A stretch of DNA of 64,000 nt from Actinoplanes auranticolor (GCF_018332655.1 NZ_BOQL01000044.1:99863-163862), one strand, 5' to 3'. Shown: positions 1 through 8,851, counted from the first letter of the stretch. Made by a program: numbers and translations. Notes: a model not told the origin generated them from the sequence alone.

Positions 1-1600
1 GGACCGGCTTGTCGGTGCTCTTGGCCGCCTCGAGCTGGGCGAGCGTCTGGTCCAGCTTGATGTCGCCGGCCTTGTCCCCCGCGTCGGCACCGTCGGTCAT
101 CACCAGCACGGAGTTGACCCGGCCGGCCTGCCAGCCGTCCTGCACCTCCCGGTAGCCGTCGAGAATCGTGCGGTAGAGCCCGGCGTCCCCGCCTTCCGGC
201 TTGATCCCGCTGAGCGCCCCGGCGACATCGTCGCGCTTGTCCGTCAGCGGCCCGATCGACACCAGCTCCCGGTGGTTGCCCGGGCCCGCACCGGCGGCGA
301 ACAGCCACAGCCCGACCTGCCAGTCGTCGCTGAACAGGCCCAGCCCGCTGCGGGCGGCCGCGAGGGTCACCTGCATCCGGGTGGCGTTGCGGGCGGTCGG
401 CACCGGGGTCCGCATGCTGTTCGAGGCGTCCACGATGGCCAGGATCCGGGCCGGTGCGACCACCGCGGACCAGCCGGCCAGGGCCCGGTCGATGGTCGCG
501 CCGTCCGTGGCCGACGCCGCCGCCTCACCGCTACCGGCAGCCGGGGACGGGCCGATGCGCTTCGGGGCGCCGTCGGGTGCGACGAAACCACCGGGGGTGC
601 CACCGTCCGGCAGCCGCAGGCCCGCCGCGCCCAGGGCGCCACGGAAACCCGATCCCTTGGTCAGGGTCTCGTAGAGCTGGTGCGCCGCCTCGGCCTGGGA
701 CCGGTCGAGCTGGGGCATGACCGCGAACGGATAGTCCAGCGGCACCGCCGCGGGCTCGGGATAGAGCGCGGTCAGCGCGACCGTGGGCTTGCCGGCGTTG
801 TACGTGACGACGTCACGCTCCGACATGGCCGCGAGGCTGAGCCCGGCGGCCAGCGATCCGTCGTCGTCACCCTGGGGCAGCTGGGCCATCAGGTCGTCGC
901 GCAGCACCGAGGTGTCGGTCGCCAGCGCGCGCAGCAGGCCGTTGGAGGTGCCCGGCCGGCGCTGATCCAGCGTCGTCGCGGTGCCGCTGAGCACGAGCAG
1001 CCCGGAGAGGGCGGCGGCGTCGCGGGCCGGATCAACCGTGCCGGCCCGGAAGTTGGTGCTGGTGGTGATCTGGGCGACCAGATCGGCGTAGCCGAGCTTC
1101 TTCTCCGGCCAGCCGAGATCCTCGGCGACCGGATCGGGCAGCGCCATGACGACCGGGCTCATCGCGAGCGAGCCCTCGTCGGTGATGGCGAACTGCGGCG
1201 CGGCGGCCCGCAACCGCTGCAGCCAGGTGCGCGAGTCGGAGATCCAGACGTCCGGCGGGGTCAGCCCGGAGCGCGGCGCCCCGGCTCCGGTGAGCGAGAC
1301 CTTCTGCTGCGCGCCGAGCACGGCGGCGACATCGGCCGGATCCGCGGCGCGGACATCGATCGCCACACAGGTGCCCTCGATGTCGGCCTTGCCGGCGACC
1401 CACTCGGCCGCGGACTGCTGGACAGCGGTGGCGATCTCCGGGGCCGCCGCCACGGACAACCGCACCTGGCCGCTGCATTCCGCACCGCCGAGCTGGCCCA
1501 CGGCGATGCGCGCCCCGGCCACCACCGCCACCACCGCCAGGGTGGCAAGCACGGCAGTACCCGCGCGTAGTCGCAAACGTCGTCGATGGCGGCCTGTCAC
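1..1600 (-). CDS. Solute-binding-like and VWA domain protein (C-terminus beyond window)
   Basis: GTG at 1600 opens a frame that runs off the left edge, so about 533 residues are visible. The N-terminus is a short Arg-rich cytoplasmic stretch followed by one hydrophobic segment (about residues 13-30), which fits a membrane-anchored extracellular protein. Residues of about 35-320 resemble a bacterial extracellular solute-binding domain. A von Willebrand factor A domain follows, with the MIDAS motif DASNS and, near the window edge, VLVMTDGAD. This SBP plus VWA architecture is widespread in actinobacteria, but its role is poorly defined; metal-dependent adhesion or binding at the cell surface is plausible. 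No in-frame ATG lies upstream. The gene points away from its neighbours and stands alone here. Confidence 0.85.
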   Translation of the reverse strand, partial: MTGRHRRRLRLRAGTAVLATLAVVAVVAGARIAVGQLGGAECSGQVRLSVAAAPEIATAVQQSAAEWVAGKADIEGTCVAIDVRAADPADVAAVLGAQQKVSLTGAGAPRSGLTPPDVWISDSRTWLQRLRAAAPQFAITDEGSLAMSPVVMALPDPVAEDLGWPEKKLGYADLVAQITTSTNFRAGTVDPARDAAALSGLLVLSGTATTLDQRRPGTSNGLLRALATDTSVLRDDLMAQLPQGDDDGSLAAGLSLAAMSERDVVTYNAGKPTVALTALYPEPAAVPLDYPFAVMPQLDRSQAEAAHQLYETLTKGSGFRGALGAAGLRLPDGGTPGGFVAPDGAPKRIGPSPAAGSGEAAASATDGATIDRALAGWSAVVAPARILAIVDASNSMRTPVPTARNATRMQVTLAAARSGLGLFSDDWQVGLWLFAAGAGPGNHRELVSIGPLTDKRDDVAGALSGIKPEGGDAGLYRTILDGYREVQDGWQAGRVNSVLVMTDGADAGDKAGDIKLDQTLAQLEAAKSTDKPV

Positions 1601-1770
1601 GTAGCCATCATCGACAAGAACACCTTCTGCCGCTAGGCCCTGGAAGGCACGGATATGGCCGGGACAATCCGTTTAAGGGGTCAAGGCACTCCGGAAAACG
1701 AGGGCACCGTGGCATTCGCGGCTTTTGCCCGGTGCACCCGGGCAGCAACCGGACGGACGTACAGGAACAG

Positions 1771-1785
1771 TACGATCGCGCCATG
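1771..1785 (+). promoter_or_regulatory. Leaderless-type -10 element
   Basis: TACGAT at 1771-1776 is followed by 6 nt and then ATG 1783. Transcription would start at or within a base of the start codon. No convincing -35 is visible. This supports the shorter start of the split-barrel gene. Confidence 0.45.
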
Positions 1786-2682
1786 CTGCGCAGTGATCAT
1801 CCCCTGGCCCGCATCGTCGACGCGTACCGGACGGCGGAGTTCGCGACGCTGACGTCGGACGGCACCCCGATCGCGTGGCCCACCGCCATCGTGCGCAACG
1901 AGGACGGAAAGATCCTGGTCACAACCTCACTGGCCTTCCCGCAGAAGGCACTCAACGTCCGCCGCGACGGCCGGGTGGCGCTGCTGCTCTCCGACCCGAC
2001 GGCCAGTGGGCTGGCCGACCCGCCGCAGATCCTGATCCGCGGCACGGCGACGTGCCCCGAGCAGATCCACACGGCCCCCGAAGGCGACCTGGGCCGGCTG
2101 TGGGTCTCGCTCTTCGAACGACAGCCGATAGTCCGTGCCTATCTGCGCGCCGGGGCCCGCCGGTTCACCGACTGGTACTTCATGCGGCTGCTGATCACGG
2201 TGACGCCGACGGAGATCACGACGGCGCCCCGGCCGGCGGACGGCCCGGGCATCACCGGCGGCACGCTGCTCGGCGCTCAAGCGCTGACCGGGTACGGCAC
2301 CGCGGTGCTCGCCGCCACGGACCGCGACGGGGCGCCGGTGCTGCGCCGGACCACGATCACGAGCACGGCGGACGGGTACGGCATCGAGCTGGACGACGAC
2401 ACGGCAATCACGCCGGGGACGGCCAGCCTGCTGGTGCACCGGCACGACGAGAAGCTCTCGGCGCTGCACAACGCTGTGTTGCGGGGGACGCTGACCCGTA
2501 CCGGATCCGGGTGGGTGCTGGCCCCGGAGCGGCTGATCCAACCGATGGGGCGCGGTCCCCGGGACATGCTGCGGACGGTGCAGAGTTGCCGGAAGGCGAC
2601 GCGCCGCTACCTGGACCGGCGGGGGTTGGCGCGGCCGGTCATCCCGTGGGCGGCGTACCGGGAGCTGACCGGTAAGCGTTAG
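1783..2682 (+). CDS. Tandem pyridoxamine 5'-phosphate oxidase-like (FMN/F420 split-barrel) protein
   Basis: The 299-residue product has two flavin split-barrel modules in tandem. The first begins with the typical segment AEFATLTSDGTPIAWP and continues with ILVTTSLAFPQKALNVRRD; the second repeats a related fold from about residue 165. Such proteins bind FMN, F420 or haem and reduce or sense small molecules; the substrate cannot be read from sequence. I chose ATG 1783 because a -10-like TACGAT (1771-1776) lies 6 nt before it, as in leaderless actinobacterial mRNAs. A GTG at 1732 in the same frame would add 17 residues. The 3' end overlaps the convergent TrpF-like gene by 4 bp. Confidence 0.8.
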   Translation: MLRSDHPLARIVDAYRTAEFATLTSDGTPIAWPTAIVRNEDGKILVTTSLAFPQKALNVRRDGRVALLLSDPTASGLADPPQILIRGTATCPEQIHTAPEGDLGRLWVSLFERQPIVRAYLRAGARRFTDWYFMRLLITVTPTEITTAPRPADGPGITGGTLLGAQALTGYGTAVLAATDRDGAPVLRRTTITSTADGYGIELDDDTAITPGTASLLVHRHDEKLSALHNAVLRGTLTRTGSGWVLAPERLIQPMGRGPRDMLRTVQSCRKATRRYLDRRGLARPVIPWAAYRELTGKR

Positions 2683-3383
2683 CCGCGGGCTGCCTGCAGG
2701 ACGCGTACGGCGTCGGCGTAGCGGTGGAACCGGGCGTCGCTCCGCCGGCCCTGCCCGGCCAGGGTGAGAGCGATCCCCCGCACTGAGGGAAGCGCCGCGA
2801 CGATTTCCCGCACATTGTCCGCGGTGAAATCCAGCCCGACGGCGATCGGACGCTCGCGGCCCAGCTCGTCCAGGTCGGCGATCTGGAACTCCTGGCCGTA
2901 CTCCGGGGCACGGTCGCGCAGAAACACCCACGAGTCGCGATACTCGGGCAGGACATCAGCGTGGAAAAGGGCAGCGTTCAGGTCCGGTTCGCCGGCGTAG
3001 GCGCTGAAGACCCAGCCGGGATCGTCGTCGTGGGCGATCTCGATGCCGCCGTACACGATGCCGACACCGGTGTCGCTCAGCGCGCGGCGGACCTCGGGTG
3101 GCGGGATGGCTTCGGTGATCGGCTGCACCATTCCGGCGCCGGTCGCCGCGACGGTACGCAGAACGCGGTCGGGGTCCTTGGCAAGCTCCATCGCCGTGAC
3201 GAGCGTTGCCCGCCGCAGTGCCTCGCCGATGGCGGCCGCCTGCTCGACGGTCACCGTGCGGTCGTCGTGGAACCGCGGGTCGGCGGTCAGGGACACACCG
3301 ATGAGGTCGGCGCCGAGCGCTTCGAGATCCGTGGCCTCCGCCACCGACCGCACCCGGTCGACCTTGATCAGCTTATTCGTCAT
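2679..3383 (-). CDS. Phosphoribosylanthranilate isomerase-like protein, probable immunity partner
   Basis: The 234-residue protein has the layout of a TrpF-type TIM barrel: it opens with LIKVDRVRSVAEATDLEALG followed by ADLIGVSL, matching KICGLT...GADAIGFVF of TrpF. The catalytic Cys of the KICG motif is replaced (KVDR), so biosynthetic activity is doubtful. No trp gene is nearby. It is the last gene of a five-gene operon and its start overlaps the end of the toxin-like gene by 11 nt, the position normally held by an immunity gene. A TrpF-fold immunity protein is inference. An unrelated sugar-phosphate-binding role remains possible. Confidence 0.6.
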   Translation of the reverse strand: MTNKLIKVDRVRSVAEATDLEALGADLIGVSLTADPRFHDDRTVTVEQAAAIGEALRRATLVTAMELAKDPDRVLRTVAATGAGMVQPITEAIPPPEVRRALSDTGVGIVYGGIEIAHDDDPGWVFSAYAGEPDLNAALFHADVLPEYRDSWVFLRDRAPEYGQEFQIADLDELGRERPIAVGLDFTADNVREIVAALPSVRGIALTLAGQGRRSDARFHRYADAVRVLQAARG

Positions 3384-3921
3384 AGCGAATCACGTTCCCG
3401 CCCAGTTCGTCAGCGCCCCGGAAGTTGCCGGGGATGACCCAGGTCTTGCCGGCCGTATTCGTCGAGATCTTCCAGTATGGCGAGCCTTCGGGAGTGTGCC
3501 GGCCGCCGCCGGGGTGTACCTGGATGTTGGTGATCTCAGGGTGGTCCTGGATGCGTACCTGCACGGCGTTTCCCGAGGTGCCCCTCTTGCGGCTCTGCTC
3601 GACCGTCGCCGGGTAACCCGCGGCGGTGAACTGGTCGGCGATGTCCTGCGCGGACCGCCCGGCCACCGACCTCGGGTCCCCGGTGATGTTGTCCACGAAC
3701 GACTGCGCTGATCCGGTGTCCGGTCCGGCCGATGCCAGCGTGGCCGGTTGATCGCTGCTTCCTGCGCCGCCGGCGCCGCCCGGGCGGCCAAGGTGGGCTT
3801 CGGCCGCGACCGTTTCCTGGGCCGCCGCGATGCTCGCACTGCCCCCGCCCTGGTCACGTCCCGCCCGGCCGCCGCGCGGTGAGCCGTCGTCGGCCTCGCC
3901 GTTCCTGCCCCGTCGGGCCAT
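3373..3921 (-). CDS. Putative polymorphic-toxin C-terminal domain protein
   Basis: The 182-residue product has a Gly/Arg/Asp-rich low-complexity N-terminal half and a compact C-terminal domain (about residues 75-182). The latter contains VQVRIQDHPEITNIQVHPGG, then GRHTPEGSPYWKIS, and ends near the C-terminus, as secreted toxin domains do. Paired His residues and the basic/aromatic pattern would suit a small nuclease, but I do not recognise the family. It lies 10 bp downstream of a WXG/PPE-like gene and overlaps the presumptive immunity gene, matching the order delivery module, toxin, immunity. Here the toxin is a separate ORF rather than a fusion to the WXG region. Confidence 0.5.
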   Translation of the reverse strand: MARRGRNGEADDGSPRGGRAGRDQGGGSASIAAAQETVAAEAHLGRPGGAGGAGSSDQPATLASAGPDTGSAQSFVDNITGDPRSVAGRSAQDIADQFTAAGYPATVEQSRKRGTSGNAVQVRIQDHPEITNIQVHPGGGRHTPEGSPYWKISTNTAGKTWVIPGNFRGADELGGNVIRYDE

Positions 3922-3931
3922 GCCCGGCCGC

Positions 3932-4633
3932 CTACCCCTGCACCAGGCGGGTCAGATTGGTCAGGCTGGTGACCAGCGCCGTCGTGTAGCTCAGGATCCG
4001 GCCGGCCCATTTGACCACCGCGGCGGTGATCTGGGCGGCGATCACCGGGATGGTCACCACGAAGACGGCCTCGGCCGCCCACACGATGACCCGGGCGACC
4101 AGGTCGGCGATCAGGTCCCGGACGATGTCGCGGGTGAGGCGGACCAGGTTGCCGGCCGCCTGCGTCGCTGCCGCCATCGCCGAGGCGACCGCGCTCAGTC
4201 CGCCGACGGCGGCCACGTTGTGGCCCATCATGGCCGTGTAGGCCGTCGCCGCCCGGCCGGTCCAGTCGGACAGGTCGCCGCTGAGGTGCGCGGCCAGATC
4301 GTCCGCCGCGCCGCTCAGCTCGACGGCGATGTTGTCCCAGGTGGTGGCGTGCGCGGCGACCACGTCGGGCATGCCGGCGAGCTGGTCGAGCACGTGCTGC
4401 AGCGGCTCGAAGTATTCCATCGCCCAGCCGAGCCCATTGGCCAGCAGCGCGCTGAACGGGTCGATCGCGGTGGCCACGACCTCGGTGCCGAAGGCCGCCC
4501 CGGCGAGCAGGTCGTCGACCCATCCCTCGCTCTCGATCGCCGCGACCAGACCGTCGAAGTTCTCCGCCAGCGACATCCCCGTCCATGGCTGACGGGTCGA
4601 GGAAACGTCAGCGACCAGGGACTGGTCGCTCAC
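3932..4633 (-). CDS. WXG100/PPE-like helical protein of a type VII secretion-type locus
   Basis: This 233-residue protein is almost entirely helical. A helical hairpin region (about residues 75-165) contains LSDWTGRAATAYTAMMGHN, which carries the W-x-G turn and following Y of WXG100-type substrates. The C-terminal third is hydrophobic and amphipathic (VIVWAAEAVFVVTIPVIAAQ), as in the N-terminal delivery modules of type VII polymorphic toxins. Its start overlaps the stop of the EspC-like gene in an ATGA junction, so the two are probably translationally coupled. No ESX ATPase or membrane component lies within the window, so the secretion machinery would be encoded elsewhere. Confidence 0.6.
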   Translation of the reverse strand: MSDQSLVADVSSTRQPWTGMSLAENFDGLVAAIESEGWVDDLLAGAAFGTEVVATAIDPFSALLANGLGWAMEYFEPLQHVLDQLAGMPDVVAAHATTWDNIAVELSGAADDLAAHLSGDLSDWTGRAATAYTAMMGHNVAAVGGLSAVASAMAAATQAAGNLVRLTRDIVRDLIADLVARVIVWAAEAVFVVTIPVIAAQITAAVVKWAGRILSYTTALVTSLTNLTRLVQG

Positions 4634-4950
4634 CGTCCCGGCCGTTCACCGGCCTTGCGGACCGCCTCGGCGGCACCGGCGTCGGCGTCTTCGTACGCCG
4701 TGGCGACCTCGGCGAGCGCGTCGGCGGCCAGCGCCAGATTCTCCTCCACGTACGCGACCAGGCCGTCCTGCCGCTGGTGCCGTCCCTGCAGCACCGGCGG
4801 CAGCCAGGCGCAGAGCAGCCCGTACGCCGCGCCGTCCTGGGCGATGGAGGCGCTGGCCGACCTGACCGCACCGAACCGGGCGCGTACCGATTCGAGGTGG
4901 GCTATGTGCCGGCGGATCTGCGCCGCGTCGACGCTGAGCTCGTCGGTCAC
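4630..4950 (-). CDS. EspC/WXG-like small helical protein
   Basis: The 106-residue acidic helical protein begins MTDELSVDAAQIRRHIAHLE and reads as a two-helix hairpin, close to the EspC/DUF2580-type partners found beside WXG proteins in actinobacteria. It has no signal peptide or Cys. Its start overlaps the upstream YbaB-like gene by 4 nt and its stop overlaps the WXG gene by 4 nt. It probably acts as heterodimer partner or carrier for the WXG-like product. Family assignment rests on length, composition and gene order. Confidence 0.55.
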   Translation of the reverse strand: MTDELSVDAAQIRRHIAHLESVRARFGAVRSASASIAQDGAAYGLLCAWLPPVLQGRHQRQDGLVAYVEENLALAADALAEVATAYEDADAGAAEAVRKAGERPGR

Positions 4951-5372
4951 CGCTCCGGTCGCCGCTCGCCGGTGATGTCTGCGCCGGTCAGCCGCTCGCC
5001 GACCTGAGTCGCGATCGCCTGGGCGGCCGGGGACTGCGTGCCGATCGTCTCCGCGACGATCTCCCGAGCCCGTCCCGCGGTCCGTCGCCGGGCTTCCTGG
5101 ATCGTTGTCATGATCGCCTCGGCGACCCGCTCCGGCTCCAGCTGGTGGATCCGGCGTCCCAGCCGTAGATCCATCAGCGCGCCCTGGGCGTCGACGGCGA
5201 CCTCGACCATCCCGCTCCCGTCGGTGGCGGTGACCCGCAGCTGCCCGAGCTGGTCGCTCATCGCCCTGGTGTCGACGGCCATCCGGTCGATCCGGTCCTT
5301 CCAGGCCGCCAGCCTGTCCAGCGCCGCTCCCGGCTCCAGGATGGGATCACCGTCCCACACTCCGGCACTCAT
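4947..5372 (-). CDS. YbaB/EbfC-family nucleoid-associated-like protein, first gene of toxin operon
   Basis: The 141-residue product contains LRVTATDGSGMVEVAVDAQG followed by ALMDLRLG, the beta-strand core of YbaB/EbfC proteins, flanked by helices. Actinobacterial copies of this family commonly precede EspC/WXG gene pairs. The start ATG 5372 is preceded by GGGGGTGG at a suitable distance. A longer in-frame reading up to 5471 is possible but runs through the probable promoter. It heads a five-gene operon in which every junction overlaps or is 10 bp or less. Confidence 0.65.
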   Translation of the reverse strand: MSAGVWDGDPILEPGAALDRLAAWKDRIDRMAVDTRAMSDQLGQLRVTATDGSGMVEVAVDAQGALMDLRLGRRIHQLEPERVAEAIMTTIQEARRRTAGRAREIVAETIGTQSPAAQAIATQVGERLTGADITGERRPER

Positions 5373-5524
5373 ATCCACCCCCGCGCTGACCGGTGTCGAT
5401 GGGTCATCGTAGCGATCCGGTGCTACACCGGTGTCTCGCGGAATTACCACTTTTGTGTGGTTTGGTGGCATAGGCTGCTCATGTTTCGCGTCGGACCGAA
5501 GTTGTGCTGCGAGAGGGCCGGTTG
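5373..5524. promoter_or_regulatory. Divergent promoter region with ACACCGGTGT palindrome
   Basis: This 152-bp region separates the toxin operon from the ChvE-like gene. On the minus strand TACGAT (complement of 5406-5411) could serve as a -10 for the toxin operon. A perfect 10-bp palindrome, ACACCGGTGT at 5425-5434, lies about 14 bp upstream of it and is a candidate operator. Confidence 0.4.
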
Positions 5525-6598
5525 ATGATGGGGAGACGCGCGTTCGCCGCCGTGCTGCTGGTGCTGGCGGTTTCCGGGTGTGGTGGGGACGGCGAGGATG
5601 ACATCGCCGCGGCGCCGGATCGGGGCAGTGTCGGGATCGCTATGCCGACCACGAAGTCCGAGCGGTGGATCGCCGACGGGGACAACCTGGCCCGGCAGTT
5701 CACGCTGCTCGGCTACCGGCCCGACGTCCAGTACGCCGACGACGACGTCAAGGCGCAGGTCAGCCAGCTCGAGGCGATGGTGGCGCGGGGCGACAAGGCA
5801 CTCGTGATCGCCGCCATCGACGGGACCGCGCTCAAGGGTGTGCTGGGGCGGGCCGCCGCCGCGAAGATTCCGGTGATCGCCTACGACCGGCTGATCCGGG
5901 ACAGCGCCGACCTGAGCTACTACGCGACCTTCGACAACTTCAAGGTCGGGGTGCTGCAGGGCACCGCCATCCTCGACGGGCTGAAGGGCAAGGGGCCGTT
6001 CAACGTCGAGCTGTTCGCCGGGTCCGCGGACGACAACAACGCCACCTTCTTCTTCAACGGCGCGATGAGTGTGCTGCGTCCGCAGATCGACTCCGGGCGG
6101 CTGGTGGTGCGCAGCGGGGAGACCGGCTTCGCCAAGGTTGCCACCCTGCGCTGGGACGGCGCGGTCGCCAAGCAGCGGATGGCCCGCCTGCTCGCCGCCG
6201 ACTACCGGTCCGCGCGGGTCGACGCGGTGCTCTCGCCGTACGACGGGCTCAGCCGGGGCATTCTCGAGGCGCTCGGGGCCGCGGGGTACGGCGGCGCGAA
6301 GAAGCTGCCCGTCATCACCGGCCAGGACGCCGAGCTCGACTCGGTCAAGCTGATCGCCGCGGGCAAGCAGACCGAGACCGTCTACAAGGACACCCGTGAG
6401 CTGGCCAAGGTCACGGTGCAGATGACCAACTCGCTGCTGACCGGCGGGCGCCCGGAGGTCAACGACACCGAGCAGTACAACAACGGCGTCAAGGTGATCC
6501 CCACGTTCCTGCTGCAGCCGGTCAACGTCGACAAGTCCAACTACCGGCGCGTCCTGGTCGACAGCGGCTACTACACCGCCGCCGAGATCACCGCCTGA
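5525..6598 (+). CDS. ChvE/XylF-like sugar-binding lipoprotein
   Basis: The 357-residue protein starts at ATG 5525 after GAGAGG. It has a signal peptide with lipobox VSGC, so it should be a surface lipoprotein. The body is a periplasmic-binding-protein type I fold: SVGIAMPTTKSERWIADGDN near the N-terminus, then ALVIAAIDGTAL and PVIAYDRLI, as in ChvE and xylose-binding proteins. Usually such a gene is followed by sugar ABC ATPase and permease genes. Here the next gene, 29 bp on, is a chemoreceptor and there is no transporter. A role as sugar-sensing partner of that chemoreceptor is the simplest reading (inference, by analogy with ChvE-type binding-protein-mediated sensing). Confidence 0.85.
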   Translation: MMGRRAFAAVLLVLAVSGCGGDGEDDIAAAPDRGSVGIAMPTTKSERWIADGDNLARQFTLLGYRPDVQYADDDVKAQVSQLEAMVARGDKALVIAAIDGTALKGVLGRAAAAKIPVIAYDRLIRDSADLSYYATFDNFKVGVLQGTAILDGLKGKGPFNVELFAGSADDNNATFFFNGAMSVLRPQIDSGRLVVRSGETGFAKVATLRWDGAVAKQRMARLLAADYRSARVDAVLSPYDGLSRGILEALGAAGYGGAKKLPVITGQDAELDSVKLIAAGKQTETVYKDTRELAKVTVQMTNSLLTGGRPEVNDTEQYNNGVKVIPTFLLQPVNVDKSNYRRVLVDSGYYTAAEITA

Positions 6599-6627
6599 TG
6601 CCGCCGCGCCCGCGAGGAGAGTCGTCG

Positions 6628-8214
6628 ATGACCAGCGTTCCCGCCGCCCGGTGGTTCCTGGACCTTCCCGTACGGGTGAAGCTGACCGTGCTGGTCGCCG
6701 CCAGCCTGCTGGCCCTGGCCGGCTGCCTGGCGGTGACCGTGGTCAACGACCGTGTCGCCGAGCGCACCGCCGACCGGCTGGGGACGCTGACCACGGCGAG
6801 CGCCCTCGTGCTGCAGCTCGACCGGGCGGCCAGCGAGCTCAAGGTCAACGGCCTGCAGTCGGTCATCCGGGCCGACGCCAAAGCCCAGGCCGCGTTGCTC
6901 GCCGAGCAGGTCGACGCCACGAACGCTCTGGTCGCCGAGCTGGAGGCGGTGCCGCTGCCGCGCGGGCTGTCGGCCGCCGTGGGACGGATCAAGACGGTCG
7001 CCGCCGACTACACCGCCACGCTGACCCGCTTCGTCGCCGGCGCCGGGGTGGATCAGGCGGCCGCCCGGCTGTCCTGGGAGCAGATCGGTGTCGACAACTA
7101 TCTGTTCAGTGCCGTGCTGGCCAACGAACGTGCACTGTTCCTCGACACCGTCGAGCGCTCCCAGCAGTCCGCCGCCGCGAGCCGCGTACGGGCCGAGCGC
7201 ATCCTGTTGATCGCCGTGGCCCTGGCCGCCCTCGTCGTCTGTCTGCTCGCCGCCGTGGTGGTGCGGTCGATCACCCGGCCGCTGGAGCGGGTCCGGACCG
7301 CGCTGCGGGCGATGGCCGACGGCGACCTCACCGTCGGGGCCGAGGTGACCGGCCGGGACGAGGTCGGCCAGATGGCGCAGGCCCTGGACCAGGCGCAGGC
7401 CAACATGCGCCGGGTGGTCTCGTCGGTCGCCGGTTCCGCGGACTCGGTCGCCGCCGCGGCCGAGGAGATGTCCGCGACCTCGACCACCATCGCCTCGTCG
7501 GCCGAGCGGTCCGCCGGCCAGGCGCAGGAGGTGTCCCGGGCCGCCGCCGGGGTCTCGGAGAACGTGTCGAGCGTGGCCAAGGGTACTCAGGAGATGGGCC
7601 AGTCGATCCGCGAGATCGCGCAGAACGCCACCGCCGCGGCCGAGGTGGCCGGCAAGGCGGTCTCCGTCGCGGAGGCCACCACGGCCCAGGTCGGCAAGCT
7701 CGGCGAGTCCTCGGCCGAGATCGGCAATGTGATCAAGGTGATCACCGCGATCGCCGGGCAGACCAACCTGCTGGCGCTGAACGCCACCATCGAGGCGGCC
7801 CGGGCCGGCGAGATGGGTAAGGGCTTCGCGGTGGTGGCGTCCGAGGTCAAGGACCTGGCCCAGGAGACCGCCCGGGCCACCGAGGACATCTCCCGGCGGG
7901 TCCAGGCGATCCAGACGGACACCACCGGCGCGGTGACCGCGATCGGGGAGATCAGCTCGGTCATCGCGGAGATCAACGACTACCAGGCCACGATCGCCAG
8001 CGCGGTCGAGGAGCAGACCGCGACCACCGAGGAGATGAGCCGCAGTGTCGCGGCCGCGGCCGCCGGGGCGGGTGACATCGCCGCGAACATCACCGGCCTG
8101 GCCGATGCCACCCAGGTCAGCACCGAGGGCATCGGCCAGTCCCGGCAGGCGGTCGTCGAGCTCAGCGGCATGGCCCACCACCTGCAGTCCCTGGTCAGCC
8201 ACTTCAAGTACTGA
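6628..8214 (+). CDS. Methyl-accepting chemotaxis protein
   Basis: The 528-residue receptor starts at ATG 6628 behind GAGGAG; an ATG at 6598 overlapping the upstream stop would add 10 residues. Order of parts: cytoplasmic tip, first membrane helix (about 15-35), a roughly 150-residue extracellular four-helix-type sensor, second helix (about 190-212), HAMP, then a long coiled coil with the conserved hairpin tip VIKVITAIAGQTNLLALNAT and IEAARAGEMGKGFAVVASEV. The sensor has no Cache or PAS signature, so it may read ligand through the adjacent binding lipoprotein. A chemoreceptor implies flagellar motility, which in this kind of organism is confined to zoospores. Confidence 0.93.
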   Translation: MTSVPAARWFLDLPVRVKLTVLVAASLLALAGCLAVTVVNDRVAERTADRLGTLTTASALVLQLDRAASELKVNGLQSVIRADAKAQAALLAEQVDATNALVAELEAVPLPRGLSAAVGRIKTVAADYTATLTRFVAGAGVDQAAARLSWEQIGVDNYLFSAVLANERALFLDTVERSQQSAAASRVRAERILLIAVALAALVVCLLAAVVVRSITRPLERVRTALRAMADGDLTVGAEVTGRDEVGQMAQALDQAQANMRRVVSSVAGSADSVAAAAEEMSATSTTIASSAERSAGQAQEVSRAAAGVSENVSSVAKGTQEMGQSIREIAQNATAAAEVAGKAVSVAEATTAQVGKLGESSAEIGNVIKVITAIAGQTNLLALNATIEAARAGEMGKGFAVVASEVKDLAQETARATEDISRRVQAIQTDTTGAVTAIGEISSVIAEINDYQATIASAVEEQTATTEEMSRSVAAAAAGAGDIAANITGLADATQVSTEGIGQSRQAVVELSGMAHHLQSLVSHFKY

Positions 8215-8233
8215 CCCCGGCCGCCTCAGCGGG

Positions 8234-8851
8234 TCACTCCTCGACCGGGATCGCCTGCGACTTCAGCGTCTGGACGGTCGACGCCTGGGCCGCGGCAAGG
8301 GCGTCGTTGAGGGTGCCCTTGCCGGAGACCGCGGACTTGAACCCGTCCGAGGCGTTGGCGTAGGTCGAGGTCATCGTCGGTCCCCAGGTGAAGTCCGGGA
8401 CGACCTGGGTGGAGGCCTCGGCGAAGACGTCGTAGATGGGCTGGTCGCCGTAGAACGCGACGCCCTTCTTGAGCGCCGGCAGCGAGGCGCCCGCCTTGGT
8501 CGCCGGGTACAGCTGCGCCTTCTCGTTGAGCAGCGTCAGCGCCTCCTCGGAGGTGTTCAGCCACAGCGCGAACTGCGCGGCCTCGTACGGGTGCTTCGAG
8601 CTCTTGAAGACCGCGGTGGACGACCCGCCCCAGTTGCCGGCCTTCTTCTCCCCGGCGGCCCACTGCGGCATCGGGGCGACCTTCCACTTGCCCGCCGTCT
8701 TCGGCGCGCCGGTGGCGATGGAGTTGGCTCCCCAGACCGCGGAGATCCAGGTCCAGGACTTGTCGGTGTTGTAGGCGTTGTCCCACTCCGGGGTCCACGG
8801 CGGCACCGCGGAGACGAGCTTCTTGTCGATCAGGCCCTGCCAGTAGTCGAC
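8234..8851 (-). pseudogene. 5'-truncated sugar ABC transporter solute-binding protein
   Basis: Reading leftwards from 8851, 205 residues of a family 1 extracellular solute-binding protein are intact, beginning VDYWQGLIDKKLVSAVPPWT and ending at TGA 8234. Helices and loops such as FALWLNTSEEALTLLNE match the C-terminal lobe of MalE-type proteins. Start codon, signal peptide and the N-terminal half are missing. The frame stops matching exactly where the plus-strand LacI remnant begins, at a shared GTCGAC (8846-8851). It is a non-functional remnant unless expressed as a fragment. Confidence 0.85.

Noticed and set aside
2679..3383. Biosynthetic trpF
   Set aside because: No other trp gene in the window, the catalytic Cys of the KICG motif is replaced, and the gene is embedded in a WXG-type operon.
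5373..5471. N-terminal extension of the YbaB-like protein
   Set aside because: The added residues are unlike the family and would overlap a -10-like element and a palindrome; ATG 5372 has a good RBS.
6571..8202. Long open frame (543 codons) antisense to the chemoreceptor gene
   Set aside because: High-GC shadow frame: low-complexity Gly/Arg/Asp composition, no domain, and the sense strand encodes a complete MCP with RBS. The same applies to the long antisense frames at 272-1570, 12548-14536 and 55649-57355.
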